From Streptomyces rubiginosohelvolus (GTDB lineage: Bacteria > Actinomycetota > Actinomycetes > Streptomycetales > Streptomycetaceae), in assembly GCF_014649875.1 (NCBI RefSeq), contig NZ_BMTW01000006.1:124001-188000 (forward strand): 64,000 bases of DNA. Direction: 5' to 3'. Below the pieces are notes generated by a model, which ran no database searches, was not told where the DNA came from, and saw nothing but the letters and a program-made list of their open reading frames with translations. The position numbers and the translations under genes are program-made. Shown piece by piece: positions 8,693-17,146 of the stretch (position 1 is its first letter; each line of letters opens with the position of its first letter).

Positions 8693-9721
8693 TCAGGCGA
8701 GCGTCTGCGTCACCTCGCTGCGCGTGGCGGTGTGCACGACCCGGCACCGCGCCCCGTTGACGAGCGGCAGGTACGGCGGCACATGGCCGCACTCGACGTC
8801 GGCGACGATCGGCACGTTCAGCGGTCCGAGCGCGTCCATCACGGCCTGGTGCTGGGTGAGCGAGACGGTGTCCGGAGCCGCCGTCCGGCCGACGAGCACG
8901 GCGTTCGCGGCGTCGAAGAACCCGGCCAGGCGCATCCCGTGCAGATAGCGGCAGATGGCGAGCGCGTCGTCGCCGGCGGCCTCCACGAACACGAGAAGGC
9001 CCTCCGGGGCGTGCGTCCGGGCGAACGCCGAGGTGTCGAGGTACGGCGTTCCGGTGAGGTTGCACAGCATCTCGACGCAGCCCCCGATCAGCCGCCCCTC
9101 GACGTCCACGTCGCCGCCGCCGTCGAGCCGGGTCCACCGGCCCGGGATGTCGAGCGTGAGCGTACGGGCGCCGGGGTGCGCCGCCCAGTCGTCCCAGCCC
9201 GAGGCCCGGTGCCGTTCCGGCGGGATCTGGGTGAAACGGTGGCCCGGCGGGGCGGCGACGACGTCGAACCAGGACACCAGTCCCTCCGGCACCCGGTACG
9301 GGGTGTCCATGAGGTTGTTCCCGTGCACGGTCGCCACCCCGGTGAGCAGGGTCAGCGGCGTCATCACCGTCGACATGTCCGAGTAGCCCACCACCCAGGT
9401 CGGCTCCGCCGCCCGCACCGCTTCCCAGTCGATCAGCGGCAGCAGGTCGATGGCGGTCTCCCCGCCCCACGGCGGCACCACGGCCCGGATGCCTGGGTCT
9501 GTCAGCATCGCCGTCAGCTCGGCCGCCCGGTCCGCCGCGGGCGCGCTGACATGCCCGGAGCCGTCCATGCACCGCCCGGTCACGACCTCGTACCCCCGCG
9601 CCTCCACATCGCGCACCGCCACGGCGAGCCGCTCACGCAGTTCCTCGGGCACTCCGCTCGAAGGGGAGGTGACGCCGATGCGGTCACCGGGGCGCAGGGG
9701 GCGTGGGTATCGAACGGGCAT
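8693..9721 (-). CDS. S66 family peptidase (LD-carboxypeptidase / MccF type)
   Basis: 342 residues. The catalytic serine lies in the VVGYSDMS elbow (Ser114). The Glu and His of the Ser-Glu-His triad are expected near FVEAAGDD and VECGHVPPY in the second half, as in LD-carboxypeptidase A and the microcin C self-immunity protein MccF. It may trim muropeptides or cleave peptidyl-nucleotide antibiotics in the cytoplasm. The start at 9721 matches the family N-terminus (YPRPLRPGDRIGVTSPSSG). The frame runs on upstream into an unrelated remnant, which should not be included. Confidence 0.9.
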   Translation of the reverse strand: MPVRYPRPLRPGDRIGVTSPSSGVPEELRERLAVAVRDVEARGYEVVTGRCMDGSGHVSAPAADRAAELTAMLTDPGIRAVVPPWGGETAIDLLPLIDWEAVRAAEPTWVVGYSDMSTVMTPLTLLTGVATVHGNNLMDTPYRVPEGLVSWFDVVAAPPGHRFTQIPPERHRASGWDDWAAHPGARTLTLDIPGRWTRLDGGGDVDVEGRLIGGCVEMLCNLTGTPYLDTSAFARTHAPEGLLVFVEAAGDDALAICRYLHGMRLAGFFDAANAVLVGRTAAPDTVSLTQHQAVMDALGPLNVPIVADVECGHVPPYLPLVNGARCRVVHTATRSEVTQTLA

Positions 9722-9755
9722 GCGTGGGATCTTGGCACAACCCGCCTGCGCCGGG

Positions 9756-10320
9756 TCAGCGAATTTCGGCGGGCTGCAGGGGAAGTTCGGCATGGCGGAC
9801 GCGGAAGCCGCCCCGGGTCGCCGGAGCGAAGGGCGCGGGCGCCATGCAGGTCCCCGCCTTCGGAGCGGTGACGTTCCCTGCTCGTCGGCCTTCTCGGGGT
9901 CGACGTTCGCCACGCCCCACGAGAACCCGAGCCGGTCCGGCTCGCCCGCGCGCCCCTCACTGACGCTGAAGCCCAGCCGCTCGCCGACGGGCCCCACGTC
10001 GGACCGGGTGACCACGGCGGTGAGCGTCGCCGTGCCGCCCCCGGTGACCAGGCAGTCCACCCGGGCCTTCGCCGTGGCGACCTGCCCCGTGGCGGCGACG
10101 ATGTGGCGGAAGCTCACCGTCCCCCGCGCGTCGGTGGGCAGCCCCTGGGGCAGTCCGGGAAGCGGGCGGGAGTAGGGCGCAGCCTCGGCGTCGATCGTGA
10201 AGCGGATGTCGTCGTCGGGGCTGAACACATAGTGGATCCGTGCCGATCCGTGGACGCTCGCGGTCCTGGCCGGTTTCGTGGCGGGGGCGCCGTCGGCCGG
10301 CGGCGCACGATCGAGGCCGT
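9756..10320 (-). pseudogene. Decayed gene for a probable secreted protein
   Basis: The minus-strand frame that begins upstream of 10228 reads like a folded extracellular domain (ARIHYVFSPDDDIRFTI, then SFRHIVAATGQVATAKARVD, then GFSWGVANVDPE). It then loses sense near 9880. In the neighbouring frame the reading continues plausibly with GTCMAPAPF and ends at a TGA at 9756. This fits loss of one base around 9880-9895. At the other end the frame is open but has no signal peptide or good start; only an internal GTG at 10228 is available. I conclude that both ends are damaged. The protein family is not identified. Confidence 0.5.
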
Positions 10321-10338
10321 CTCGAACCGCTGAGCGCG

Positions 10339-10357
10339 GAAGGTTAGGCTGACCTAA
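10339..10357 (+). promoter_or_regulatory. Iron box (IdeR/DmdR1-type operator)
   Basis: Seventeen of 19 bases resemble the iron-box consensus TTAGGTTAGGCTCACCTAA, with the core AGGTTAGGCT at 10341. It lies 71 bases before the siderophore-interacting protein gene. DmdR1 with iron would repress from here. Confidence 0.8.
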
Positions 10358-10427
10358 GTCAATTCGGTTCTCTCGTCCCCGCGGGCGAGGCGCTCAGGCC
10401 GACCACGCGTACGAAGGGGCAGTGTCC

Positions 10428-11327
10428 ATGACGATCCACCGAGCCGTCGTCGCCCGAGTGCAGCCGCTCACCCCGAGCATGACCCGTGTCACCCTCCACG
10501 GAGAGGGGCTGGCCGGCTTCCGGACCACCGGGGTCGGCGACGAGTACGTGCGGATCTTCCTCCCGCACGGCCCGGACCGCACTGACGTCTCCCTGCCCCG
10601 GACCACCGAGCAGGGCGGCTGGGAGACCCCCGAGGGGCAGCCGGTCGCGCCGATGCGCACGTACACGATCCGGGCCGTCCGCCCGGAGGCGGGCGAGGTC
10701 GACATCGACTTCGTGCTGCACGAGGGCGGTGTGGCGTCCGGCTGGGCCGCCGAGGCGCGTCCCGGCGACGTCGTGGGCGTCAACGACCCCACCGGGCTCT
10801 ACAGCCCCCCGGACGATCTCTCCTGGCAGGTGCTGGTCGCCGACCAGACCGGTCTGCCCGCCGCCGCCCGGCTGCTGGAGAACACCCCCGGGCATGTCCG
10901 GACCCGGGCGGTCCTGGAGGCGCCCGACCCCTCGGCCGCGCTGCCGCTGCGCGAGCCGGCCGACTCCAAGGTGACCTGGACCTACGGCGGGAACGGCCAC
11001 GGACCGAGCCGTCTGGCCGACCTGGTCGCCGCCGCCGTCCCGCCCGGCACGGACCTCGCGGGCGGGTACGTCTGGGTGGCCGGGGAGACCAACGCCCTGC
11101 GTGCCGTGCGCCGTTACCTCCGGCGCGAGCTGGGGCTCCCGGCCGAGCGCTTCAAGGTCGTCGGCTACTGGATACCGAACTCCGACACCTGGTCCGAGCG
11201 GTACGAAGCCCTGCCCGACGCCGTGCGCTCCGAGCTGGAGGCCCTCTGGGACAACCCTGCGCCGGGCGGCGAGACCGAGGACCTCACCATCCGCTACGAG
11301 GCCCGCCTCAGCGACCTCGGGCTCTGA
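10428..11327 (+). CDS. Siderophore-interacting protein (FAD/NAD(P)H ferric-siderophore reductase)
   Basis: 299 residues with the two domains of the ViuB/SIP family. The N-terminal beta-barrel carries the FAD motif RTYT (residues 77-80) followed by DIDFVLH and GWAAEARPGDVVG. The C-terminal SIP domain ends with VWVAGETNALRAVRRYLR and YWIPNSDTW. It reduces Fe(III) in imported siderophore complexes in the cytoplasm and so releases iron. ATG 10428 has an AAGGGG site. A near-consensus iron box lies upstream. This gene looks intact, while the import genes beside it are damaged. Confidence 0.92.
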   Translation: MTIHRAVVARVQPLTPSMTRVTLHGEGLAGFRTTGVGDEYVRIFLPHGPDRTDVSLPRTTEQGGWETPEGQPVAPMRTYTIRAVRPEAGEVDIDFVLHEGGVASGWAAEARPGDVVGVNDPTGLYSPPDDLSWQVLVADQTGLPAAARLLENTPGHVRTRAVLEAPDPSAALPLREPADSKVTWTYGGNGHGPSRLADLVAAAVPPGTDLAGGYVWVAGETNALRAVRRYLRRELGLPAERFKVVGYWIPNSDTWSERYEALPDAVRSELEALWDNPAPGGETEDLTIRYEARLSDLGL

Positions 11328-11387
11328 CCGCCCCCGTCCGCTTCCGCGTTCCCCGGCCCCGCGGCGCACCGAGCGCCAGGGTCCGGG

Positions 11388-11819
11388 ACCGCCCTCAACG
11401 ACGCCCAGAACGCCCACATCTGGCTCGTCGGGACGCTCAACGGGCGGGGCTGGTCCTCCGTGCAGATCATGGCCGTCGCGCAGATCGCCGTCATGGTCAG
11501 CCGCAGCCCCGGGGTCAGCCTGGTCTCGGCGGGGGCGGTGGCCGCCGGACCGCTCTCGGCCGCACACCTTGCTTCCGGCCAGTTCTTCTCCGCCCTGGTC
11601 TGGGCCGACCGGCAGGTCGGATGGATCGAGGTGGTGGAGGAGTCCCAGCGCAACAACCTGCTGCCGGTGGGCGTCACCACCGCCGTGCTGGGCGGGGTGT
11701 ACCTCGCCTGGGTGCTGTTCAAACGGCGCGGCGCTGGGACCGCGTGTAGGAGAAGCCCCCGGCCGGAGGGCGTCCGGTGGAGGCTGGGAGTGCCGGGAAC
11801 CAGTCGGAGAATCCGGTGA
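11388..11819 (+). pseudogene. Remnant of a FecCD-type siderophore ABC permease
   Basis: The frame is open from the end of the SIP gene but has no start. Residues LNDAQNAHIWLVGTLNGRGW resemble the internal loop-helix of iron-siderophore permeases. Near the end, NLLPVGVTTAVLGGVYLAWVLF resembles the last helix of the same family. The roughly 70 residues between do not resemble the missing central helices. I read this as an internally deleted permease, with the two recognisable pieces far too close together (about 110 residues instead of about 170-200). The middle part is unidentified. It cannot encode a working transporter. Confidence 0.55.
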
Positions 11820-11888
11820 TGCGCAGGTGAGTTGCAGGGTTCGGCGAGTCAACCGTGGGGTGAGTGGGTAAGGTTGCCGTCGATCAAG

Positions 11889-11907
11889 TGAAGATAGCCT
11901 TGCCTAA
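11889..11907 (+). promoter_or_regulatory. Iron box upstream of the MbtH gene
   Basis: Thirteen of 19 bases match the iron-box consensus, including the right half TGCCTAA. It lies 17 bases before the GTG start, so a bound repressor would block the promoter or early transcript. Confidence 0.6.
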
Positions 11908-11923
11908 GTCAATGGAGGATGCG

Positions 11924-12142
11924 GTGACCAATCCGTTCGAGGACGAGGACGGCACCTACCTGGTGCTCGTCAACGACGAGGGACAGCACTCCTTGTGGCC
12001 CGCGTTCGCCGAAGTGCCCGCCGGATGGACCGTGGCCCACCCGGAGGACACCCGCCAGGCATGCCTGGACTACGTCGAGCAGAACTGGACCGACCTGCGG
12101 CCCAAGAGCCTGATGGAGAGCATGGCGGCCGATCCCGCATGA
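11924..12142 (+). CDS. MbtH-like protein
   Basis: 72 residues with the MbtH signature: [15 protein letters not shown] at the start, HSLWP, a W in VPAGW, and a C-terminal DLRPKSL. These small proteins bind adenylation domains of nonribosomal peptide synthetases and activate them. GTG 11924 has a GGAGGA site 5 bases upstream and an iron box before it. No synthetase is present in the window, so it is an orphan here, either a relic of a lost siderophore cluster or a partner for a synthetase elsewhere. In coelichelin-type loci the MbtH gene sits next to the esterase and exporter genes, as it nearly does here. Confidence 0.93.
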   Translation: MTNPFEDEDGTYLVLVNDEGQHSLWPAFAEVPAGWTVAHPEDTRQACLDYVEQNWTDLRPKSLMESMAADPA

Positions 12143-12145
12143 GGA

Positions 12146-12163
12146 GCCGTCACCGGTGACGGC
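12146..12163. terminator. Palindrome between convergent MbtH and binding-protein genes
   Basis: Perfect 18-base palindrome beginning 4 bases after the MbtH stop. Short, without a T run. Confidence 0.45.
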
Positions 12164-12195
12164 GGAACGGGAGGGCCGCGAGGCGTCGCAGCCCG

Positions 12196-13184
12196 TTACA
12201 TCTTCTTCAGCATGCCTTCGATCTCGTCGACCGTGGCGATGGCGAAGGTGTAGTTGGCCATCACGAAGTGCCGCGAGGGGAAGGCCCGTCCGGCCTTGAC
12301 CGCGGGCACGCCCTTCCACAGTTTATGGTCCAGGAGCGCCTGGGTGGTGGGCGTCGGCTTGCCGTCGGCCTGCACCGAGTAGATCAGGGCGTCGCAGTCC
12401 TTGAGGACGTCCATCTCCTCGTAACTCTTCAATACGAAGCCCGCCTCCTTTTCGGGCAGCCCCGCGCCGATCCGCAGACCGACATCGCGCGCCCCCGTGA
12501 CCAGCGGCGTCCCCAGGAAGAACTTGCCGCTCGGGCCGCCGCTCAGCGGCGCCCACGTGGTGGTCTCGATCTGCTTGCGGTAGGCGGTTTTCACCTCCGC
12601 GAGCCGGTCCTCGTACTCCTTCTTCTTCGCCGCCAGCTCACCCTCGCGGTTGACGGCTTCGCCACCTTGGCGATCTGCTCGTTCCAGAACGCCCCGCTGG
12701 TGTGCCAGTCGAAGTAGGCCACCGGCGCGATGGTCTTGAGCGGGGCCGACTTCTCCTTGTAGAACTGATCGATAATCAGGTCGGGCTTGAGGGTGGCGAT
12801 GGCCTGGGAGTTGGGCGTCTCGGGCGCACCGATCGTGGCGACGTTCTTGAGCTGCTCATAGCTGTCCGCGGGCAGCAGCTGGGGGTTGGCCGCCCATTCG
12901 GGGATGCCGACGGGAACGATCCCGAGATCGAGGAGCATCAGCGCGTCGTAGTTCTCCAGAACCACCACCCGCTTGGGGTTCTCCGGGACCTTCACCGTCC
13001 CGTTGTCCGTCTCCAGGCTGCGCGTCGTCGCACCGGACGTCTCCTTGGAGTCGCCGTCCGAGGCCTTGTCGTCGGACTCGCTCACGCCACAGGCCGTCAG
13101 CCCCAACGCCGCCGCGGCGCCCGTGAGTCCGCCGGGGAGACGCCTGCGCTCCACCGTGCCGGACTGGACACGTGAACGTGCCAT
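12196..13184 (-). pseudogene. Siderophore-binding lipoprotein of an ABC importer, frameshifted
   Basis: The first part (13184 down to about 12660) has a signal peptide ending in a lipobox-like LGLTACG, then the binding-protein core PENPKRVVVLENYDALMLL and IATLKPDLII. At about 12655-12666 the frame breaks and meets a stop. The neighbouring frame restores sense, with helix residues GELAAKKKEYEDRL and then TAYRKQIETTTW, and runs to the family C-terminus MLKKM. A one-base loss explains it. The repaired protein would have about 329 residues, the usual size for FepB/CchF-type proteins. Either recently inactivated or a sequencing error. Confidence 0.8.
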
Positions 13185-13243
13185 GGTCACTCCTTCGTCG
13201 GGAACGGAAAGATCTTCCGGCCGCACGAAGACGCCACCGCAAG

Positions 13244-13262
13244 TAAGGTATGCCTAACCTAC
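13244..13262 (-). promoter_or_regulatory. Iron box upstream of the binding-protein gene
   Basis: On the minus strand the left half AGGTTAGGC is perfect; 14 of 19 bases match the IdeR/DmdR1 consensus. It lies 60-78 bases before the start at 13184. Confidence 0.72.
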
Positions 13263-13422
13263 CGCTTCCGAGCAGGATTCAGGGAGCCGATCCCGATCGG
13301 TGACGAGGAGTCCGCACGCCATGAGCGACGAACTCCGCGTCGAACTGCCCCGTACCCGACGAGACTTCCCGCGCGAGCACGCCACCACCCCTCACCCAGG
13401 ACAGCGAGGTCCGACCCCCACC

Positions 13423-14313
13423 ATGCCTTCCGCACCCCTCAACGGAATCGACGTCGTCTTCGACGACACCGGCGGCGACGGCGAGCCCGTGCTGCTCGTC
13501 AACGGCACCGGCGCCACCCGCACCGCCTGGCGCGCCCACCAGACCCCCGCCCTGGTCGCCGCCGGCTACCGGGTCATCGCCCCGGACAACCGCGGCATCC
13601 CGCCGAACGCCTTACCGCCCGGCGGCATCACCCTGGAGGCCATGGCCGCCGACCTGGCAGCCCTGATCGACCACCTCGCCCTCCCGCCCTGCCGCCTCGT
13701 CGGCTTCTCCCTCGGCGCGTCGATCGTCGGCGAACTCTGCCTCACCCGGCCCGAACTCGTCTCCCAGGCCGTGCTGATGGCCGGGCGGGCCCGGCTCGAC
13801 ACCTTCGGCGACGCCATGTCCCGCGCGGCCGGCGACCTGTACGACAGTGGCGCCGCCGTCCCCGCCTCCCACGAAGCCGTCTTCCGGGCCCTGTGCTACC
13901 TGTCGCCCCACACCCTGCGCGACCCCGGCGCCGTCCGGGACTGGCTCGACGTCTTCACGTACGCCCAGGCGACGACCGGCCCCGGCATCCGTGCCCAGTA
14001 CGACGCGATGCGCGGCGTCGACCAACTGCCCCGGTACGCCGGGCTCGACGTACCGCTGCTGTGCATCGGCTTCGCCGACGACGTCATGATCCCGGCGGCC
14101 GCCGGCCGGGACATCGCCGACACCGTCCCCGGCGCCCGCTACACCGAGATCGAACGCTGCGGCCACTACGGCCACCTCGAACGCCCCGCGGAGGTCAACG
14201 CCGCCATGCTCGACTTCTTCGCCCGCCGCCCCGAGGCCGTGCGCCCCGAGGCAGCGCACGCCGCCGCCTGCCGGGGCGAGAGCCCTCGTACCTCCGGGCG
14301 GGGTGGAACGTGA
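13423..14313 (+). CDS. Alpha/beta hydrolase, probable siderophore esterase
   Basis: 296 residues with the alpha/beta-hydrolase fold. The nucleophile elbow is GFSLGAS (Ser96), an acidic residue is expected near IGFADD, and the catalytic His lies in RCGHYGHLERP. In coelichelin-type clusters an esterase of this class sits between the MbtH and exporter genes and may cleave the siderophore to release iron. ATG 13423 matches the domain start; an in-frame ATG at 13321 with a GAGGAG site is possible but would add a low-complexity leader. Codon 64 is TTA (13612-13614), a bldA-dependent codon. The stop overlaps the next start (GTGA). Confidence 0.85.
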   Translation: MPSAPLNGIDVVFDDTGGDGEPVLLVNGTGATRTAWRAHQTPALVAAGYRVIAPDNRGIPPNALPPGGITLEAMAADLAALIDHLALPPCRLVGFSLGASIVGELCLTRPELVSQAVLMAGRARLDTFGDAMSRAAGDLYDSGAAVPASHEAVFRALCYLSPHTLRDPGAVRDWLDVFTYAQATTGPGIRAQYDAMRGVDQLPRYAGLDVPLLCIGFADDVMIPAAAGRDIADTVPGARYTEIERCGHYGHLERPAEVNAAMLDFFARRPEAVRPEAAHAAACRGESPRTSGRGGT

Positions 14314-15889
14314 ACGCCACGACCGGGCAGCGCCCGTACGAGCCCACCACCCGCGACGGGCTGAGACTCCTCGCGGGCTGCCTCCGGGACCGCCCCGCCC
14401 TCGCTGCCCTCGCCGTCCTCGGCGGACTCGTCTACCAGCTCGCCCTGCCCTGGTTCATCGAACGCGCCGTCGACCAGGGCATCGTCCAGGAGGACCACTC
14501 CGCCCTCCTCCGCTGGGCCCTGATCATCGGCGGCGCCGGAATCCTCGCCGCCGTCGCCGAGATGGTCCTCGGCTGGTACTCCACCCTGCCCGCCACCACC
14601 CAGGGCAACCGGCTCTACATCGCCCTCGCCGACCGCGTCTCCCGCCTCGACGCCCGGGCCGTCGCCCGGTACGGGGAAGGCGACCTCGGCATGCGCGGCA
14701 CCCGGGACGTGGACCTGGTCCGCGGCTGGCTCTCCGGTGTCGCCTCGTTCCTCACCGGCGTCACCGGGTTCGTCGTCATGATCGTCGCGATCACGCGGCT
14801 CGACCCGCTCCTCGCCCTGATCTGCCTGCTGTGCGTCCCGCCCCTGGTGTGGATCAACACCTTGGTTCCCGAAGCGGTTCGGCGCGGCCAACACCGCCCT
14901 CTCCGCCGCCCACGGCAGCCGCGCCGACGCCGTCGAGGAACTGCTCTCCGCCAGCGCCGCCGTCCGCGGCCTCGGCGGCGAACCCGCCCTGGTCCGACGC
15001 CACCACGAGCGCAGCGCCACCGTCACCGCGGGTGACCATCGGTGGCTGAGCATCAGCGCCTGACCGCGACCCCCGACCAGCGCCGCGTCCTGCGCAGAGC
15101 CTGGCCGCACATGCGCCCCGAACGCCGGGGCATCACCCTCGCCCTGCTCGCCGGCGCTGCCGCGACCGCCACCACCGTCGCCGTCCCCGCCGTCATCGGT
15201 GCGGGCGTCGACCAGATCCTCCAGCGGGACCGCACAGGCCTGTTTACCGCCGTCGCCGCCCTCACCGCACTGGCCCTGCTCCGGCTGGTCCTGCTCCGCC
15301 AGTCCGAACTGCTGCTCATCTCCGTCGGCGAACGCGTCGTGCGCGCCCTGCGCGAACTGGCCGTCACCCGGCTCTCCCGGGCCCCGCTCCGCTTCCTCGA
15401 ACGGTTCCGGCGGCGGCGGCCTCGGCGGCCCCTCCGGCGACCTGCTCCGCCGCACGCCGCTGCATCGTGCTCATCCCGCAGCGCGTCCACCTGATCGAGG
15501 GCACCCTCCTCGACAACCTCCGGCTGGTGCCCGGCGACCCCGACGAGCAGCGCATCGCCGAGGCCGTCGACCACCTGGGCCTCGCCGACTGGGTCCGCTC
15601 GCTCGACGAGGGGCTGCACACCGACCTCGGACGCGGTACGGGCCGGCTCTCGGCCGGTGAACTCCAGCTCATCGGCCTCGTCCGGGCGGCACTCCTGGAC
15701 CCGGCGGTCCTCGTCCTCGACGAGGCCACCGCCGACATCGACCCGGAGACGGCGCGCACCCTGGAGACCGCCATCGACACCCTGCGCACCGACCGCACCC
15801 TCATCGTCATCGCCCACCGCGAGGCCACCATCAAACGGCTGCCCCGCATCATCCGCCTCGACGAGAACGCCCTGCTGGCCCACAACTGA
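14310..15889 (+). pseudogene. Collapsed pair of ABC exporter half-transporters
   Basis: GTG 14310 opens a typical exporter N-terminus with two helices (LAALAVLGGLVYQLALPW, IERAVDQGIV). At about 14865-14875 an extra base shifts the frame; sense resumes as PKRFGAANTALSAAHGSRAD and stops at 15063. The ATPase domain of this half is missing. A second exporter start follows at once (QRRVLRRAWPHMRPERRG, two helices), reaches RFLERF near 15400, and then jumps to the end of an ATPase domain: IVLIPQRVHLIEGTLLDN (Q-loop region), RLSAGELQL (degenerate signature), VLVLDEATADID (Walker B). Walker A is gone. Intact pairs need about 3.5 kb; only 1.6 kb remains. Confidence 0.8.
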
Positions 15890-15900
15890 GTCCCGGCCGC

Positions 15901-15935
15901 CCGATGGCCCCGCACCCCGTGTGCGGGGCCATCGG
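15901..15935 (+). terminator. Terminator after the exporter remnant
   Basis: Perfect 15-base arms (15901-15915 and 15921-15935) with a 5-base loop, 11 bases after the last stop codon of the locus. Confidence 0.8.
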
Positions 15936-16015
15936 CGTGCTCGCGGCACCGGTACGGGCCAGGGCCTAGGCTGCGACCGGCACCGGCCCCGACGGATTCA
16001 GGAGCGCACCCCCGC

Positions 16016-16579
16016 ATGAACCACCCCGTCCGCGACGTCCCCTTTCCCTTCCCCGACGCGCTGAGCACCGACGCGTCCCCGGCGCCGCATCCCCTGCTCG
16101 CCCCGGTGACCGGATTCCTCGGCACCTGGCGGGGCACGGGGAGCGGCGGGTACCCCACGCTGGAGGCGGACTTCACGTACGCGCAGGAGGTCACGTTCAG
16201 CCACGACGGGCGCCCCTTCCTCGCGTACGAGGCCCGGGCCTGGCTGCTCGACGCGGACGGGAAACCCCTGCGCCCGTCCGCCCGGGAGACCGGCTGGTGG
16301 CGGCTGCAACCGGACGGCCGGGTGGAAGCCCTGATCACCCAGCCCACCGGCATCGCGGAGATCCTCTCCGGCCACGCCCGCGACGGCGCCGTCGACCTCG
16401 CCACCGAACAGGTCTCCCTCGCCCCCACCGCCAAGGAGGTCGACGCCACCCGCCGCCGCTACACCCTGACGGATCCGGACACGCTCGCCTTCGTCCACGA
16501 CCTTGCCGCGGTCGGCCGGCCGCTTCAGCACCACCTGTCGGCCGAGCTCTGCCGAACAGCGCCCGGCCAGGGCGGTTAG
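16016..16579 (+). CDS. Nitrobindin-like heme/fatty-acid-binding beta-barrel protein
   Basis: 187 residues. The signature [13 protein letters not shown] (about residues 40-52) is the nitrobindin/THAP4 barrel start, and the last quarter carries [11 protein letters not shown], where the axial heme histidine is expected. Nitrobindins bind ferric heme, react with nitric oxide and can isomerise peroxynitrite. Older annotation calls the family FABP or DUF1794. Cytoplasmic, no signal peptide. It stands alone after a terminator. ATG 16016 begins a short non-conserved extension before the barrel. Confidence 0.88.
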   Translation: MNHPVRDVPFPFPDALSTDASPAPHPLLAPVTGFLGTWRGTGSGGYPTLEADFTYAQEVTFSHDGRPFLAYEARAWLLDADGKPLRPSARETGWWRLQPDGRVEALITQPTGIAEILSGHARDGAVDLATEQVSLAPTAKEVDATRRRYTLTDPDTLAFVHDLAAVGRPLQHHLSAELCRTAPGQGG

Positions 16580-16666
16580 TTGCCGGAGCGTGACCGAAAC
16601 AGCGGCATGGCGAAGGGGCTACGGGGCAGGTGGACGGGAAGCCAGGAGAACAGGAGCACCCTCCCG

Positions 16667-17095
16667 ATGTCCCTTCCCTCGTACCCGGATTCCCCGTACT
16701 CGGCGCCGCCCGTTTCCGACCACGACTCCTACGGCGGTCAGCAGCCCGCCCGGACGAACGGCTTCGCCGTCGCCGCCCTGGTGCTCGGCCTCCTCGCCTG
16801 CCTGTTCTTCTGGACCGTCGTCGGCGGACTGCTCCTCGGCCTGCTCGCCGTCGTCTTCGGCATCATCGCCGCGCTCCGCACCCGACAGGGCCGCGCACCG
16901 CGCCGCGTGATGGCCATAGTCGGTGCCGTGTTCGGTGCCCTCGGGCTCATCGGGTCGGCGATCGTCCTCGTGGTGGCCGTCTCCGTGTTCGACTCCCAGG
17001 AGTTCAAGGACTTCGAGAAGTGCGTGGACCAGGCCAACGGGCAGGCCGCCGAGGACCGGTGCACGGAGGACTTCATCGACGAACTGAGCAACTGA
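16667..17095 (+). CDS. DUF4190 membrane protein
   Basis: 142 residues. A polar, proline- and tyrosine-rich N-terminus (about 30 residues) is followed by two helices: AVAALVLGLLACLFFWTVVGG and its extension, then MAIVGAVFGALGLIGSAIVL. A short outer domain with two cysteines (EKCVDQANG, EDRCTEDF) follows and may form one disulfide. This is the DUF4190 layout common in actinobacteria, function unknown. ATG 16667 has a GGAG site and gives the family N-terminus. Confidence 0.82.
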   Translation: MSLPSYPDSPYSAPPVSDHDSYGGQQPARTNGFAVAALVLGLLACLFFWTVVGGLLLGLLAVVFGIIAALRTRQGRAPRRVMAIVGAVFGALGLIGSAIVLVVAVSVFDSQEFKDFEKCVDQANGQAAEDRCTEDFIDELSN

Positions 17096-17110
17096 CGGAT
17101 CCCGGAGGAA

Positions 17111-17132
17111 CCGCCGCCCCCCGGGGCGGCGG
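17111..17132 (+). terminator. GC hairpin after the DUF4190 gene
   Basis: Arms 17111-17120 and 17123-17132 (10 perfect pairs, 2-base loop), 15 bases after the DUF4190 stop and just before the next gene. Confidence 0.55.
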
Positions 17133-17146
17133 CGTACGCTCGGCCC

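Noticed and set aside
12640..12680. Programmed frameshifting in the siderophore-binding protein
   Set aside because: No slippery heptamer or downstream pseudoknot is visible, and this family is not known to use it; mutation or sequencing error is simpler.
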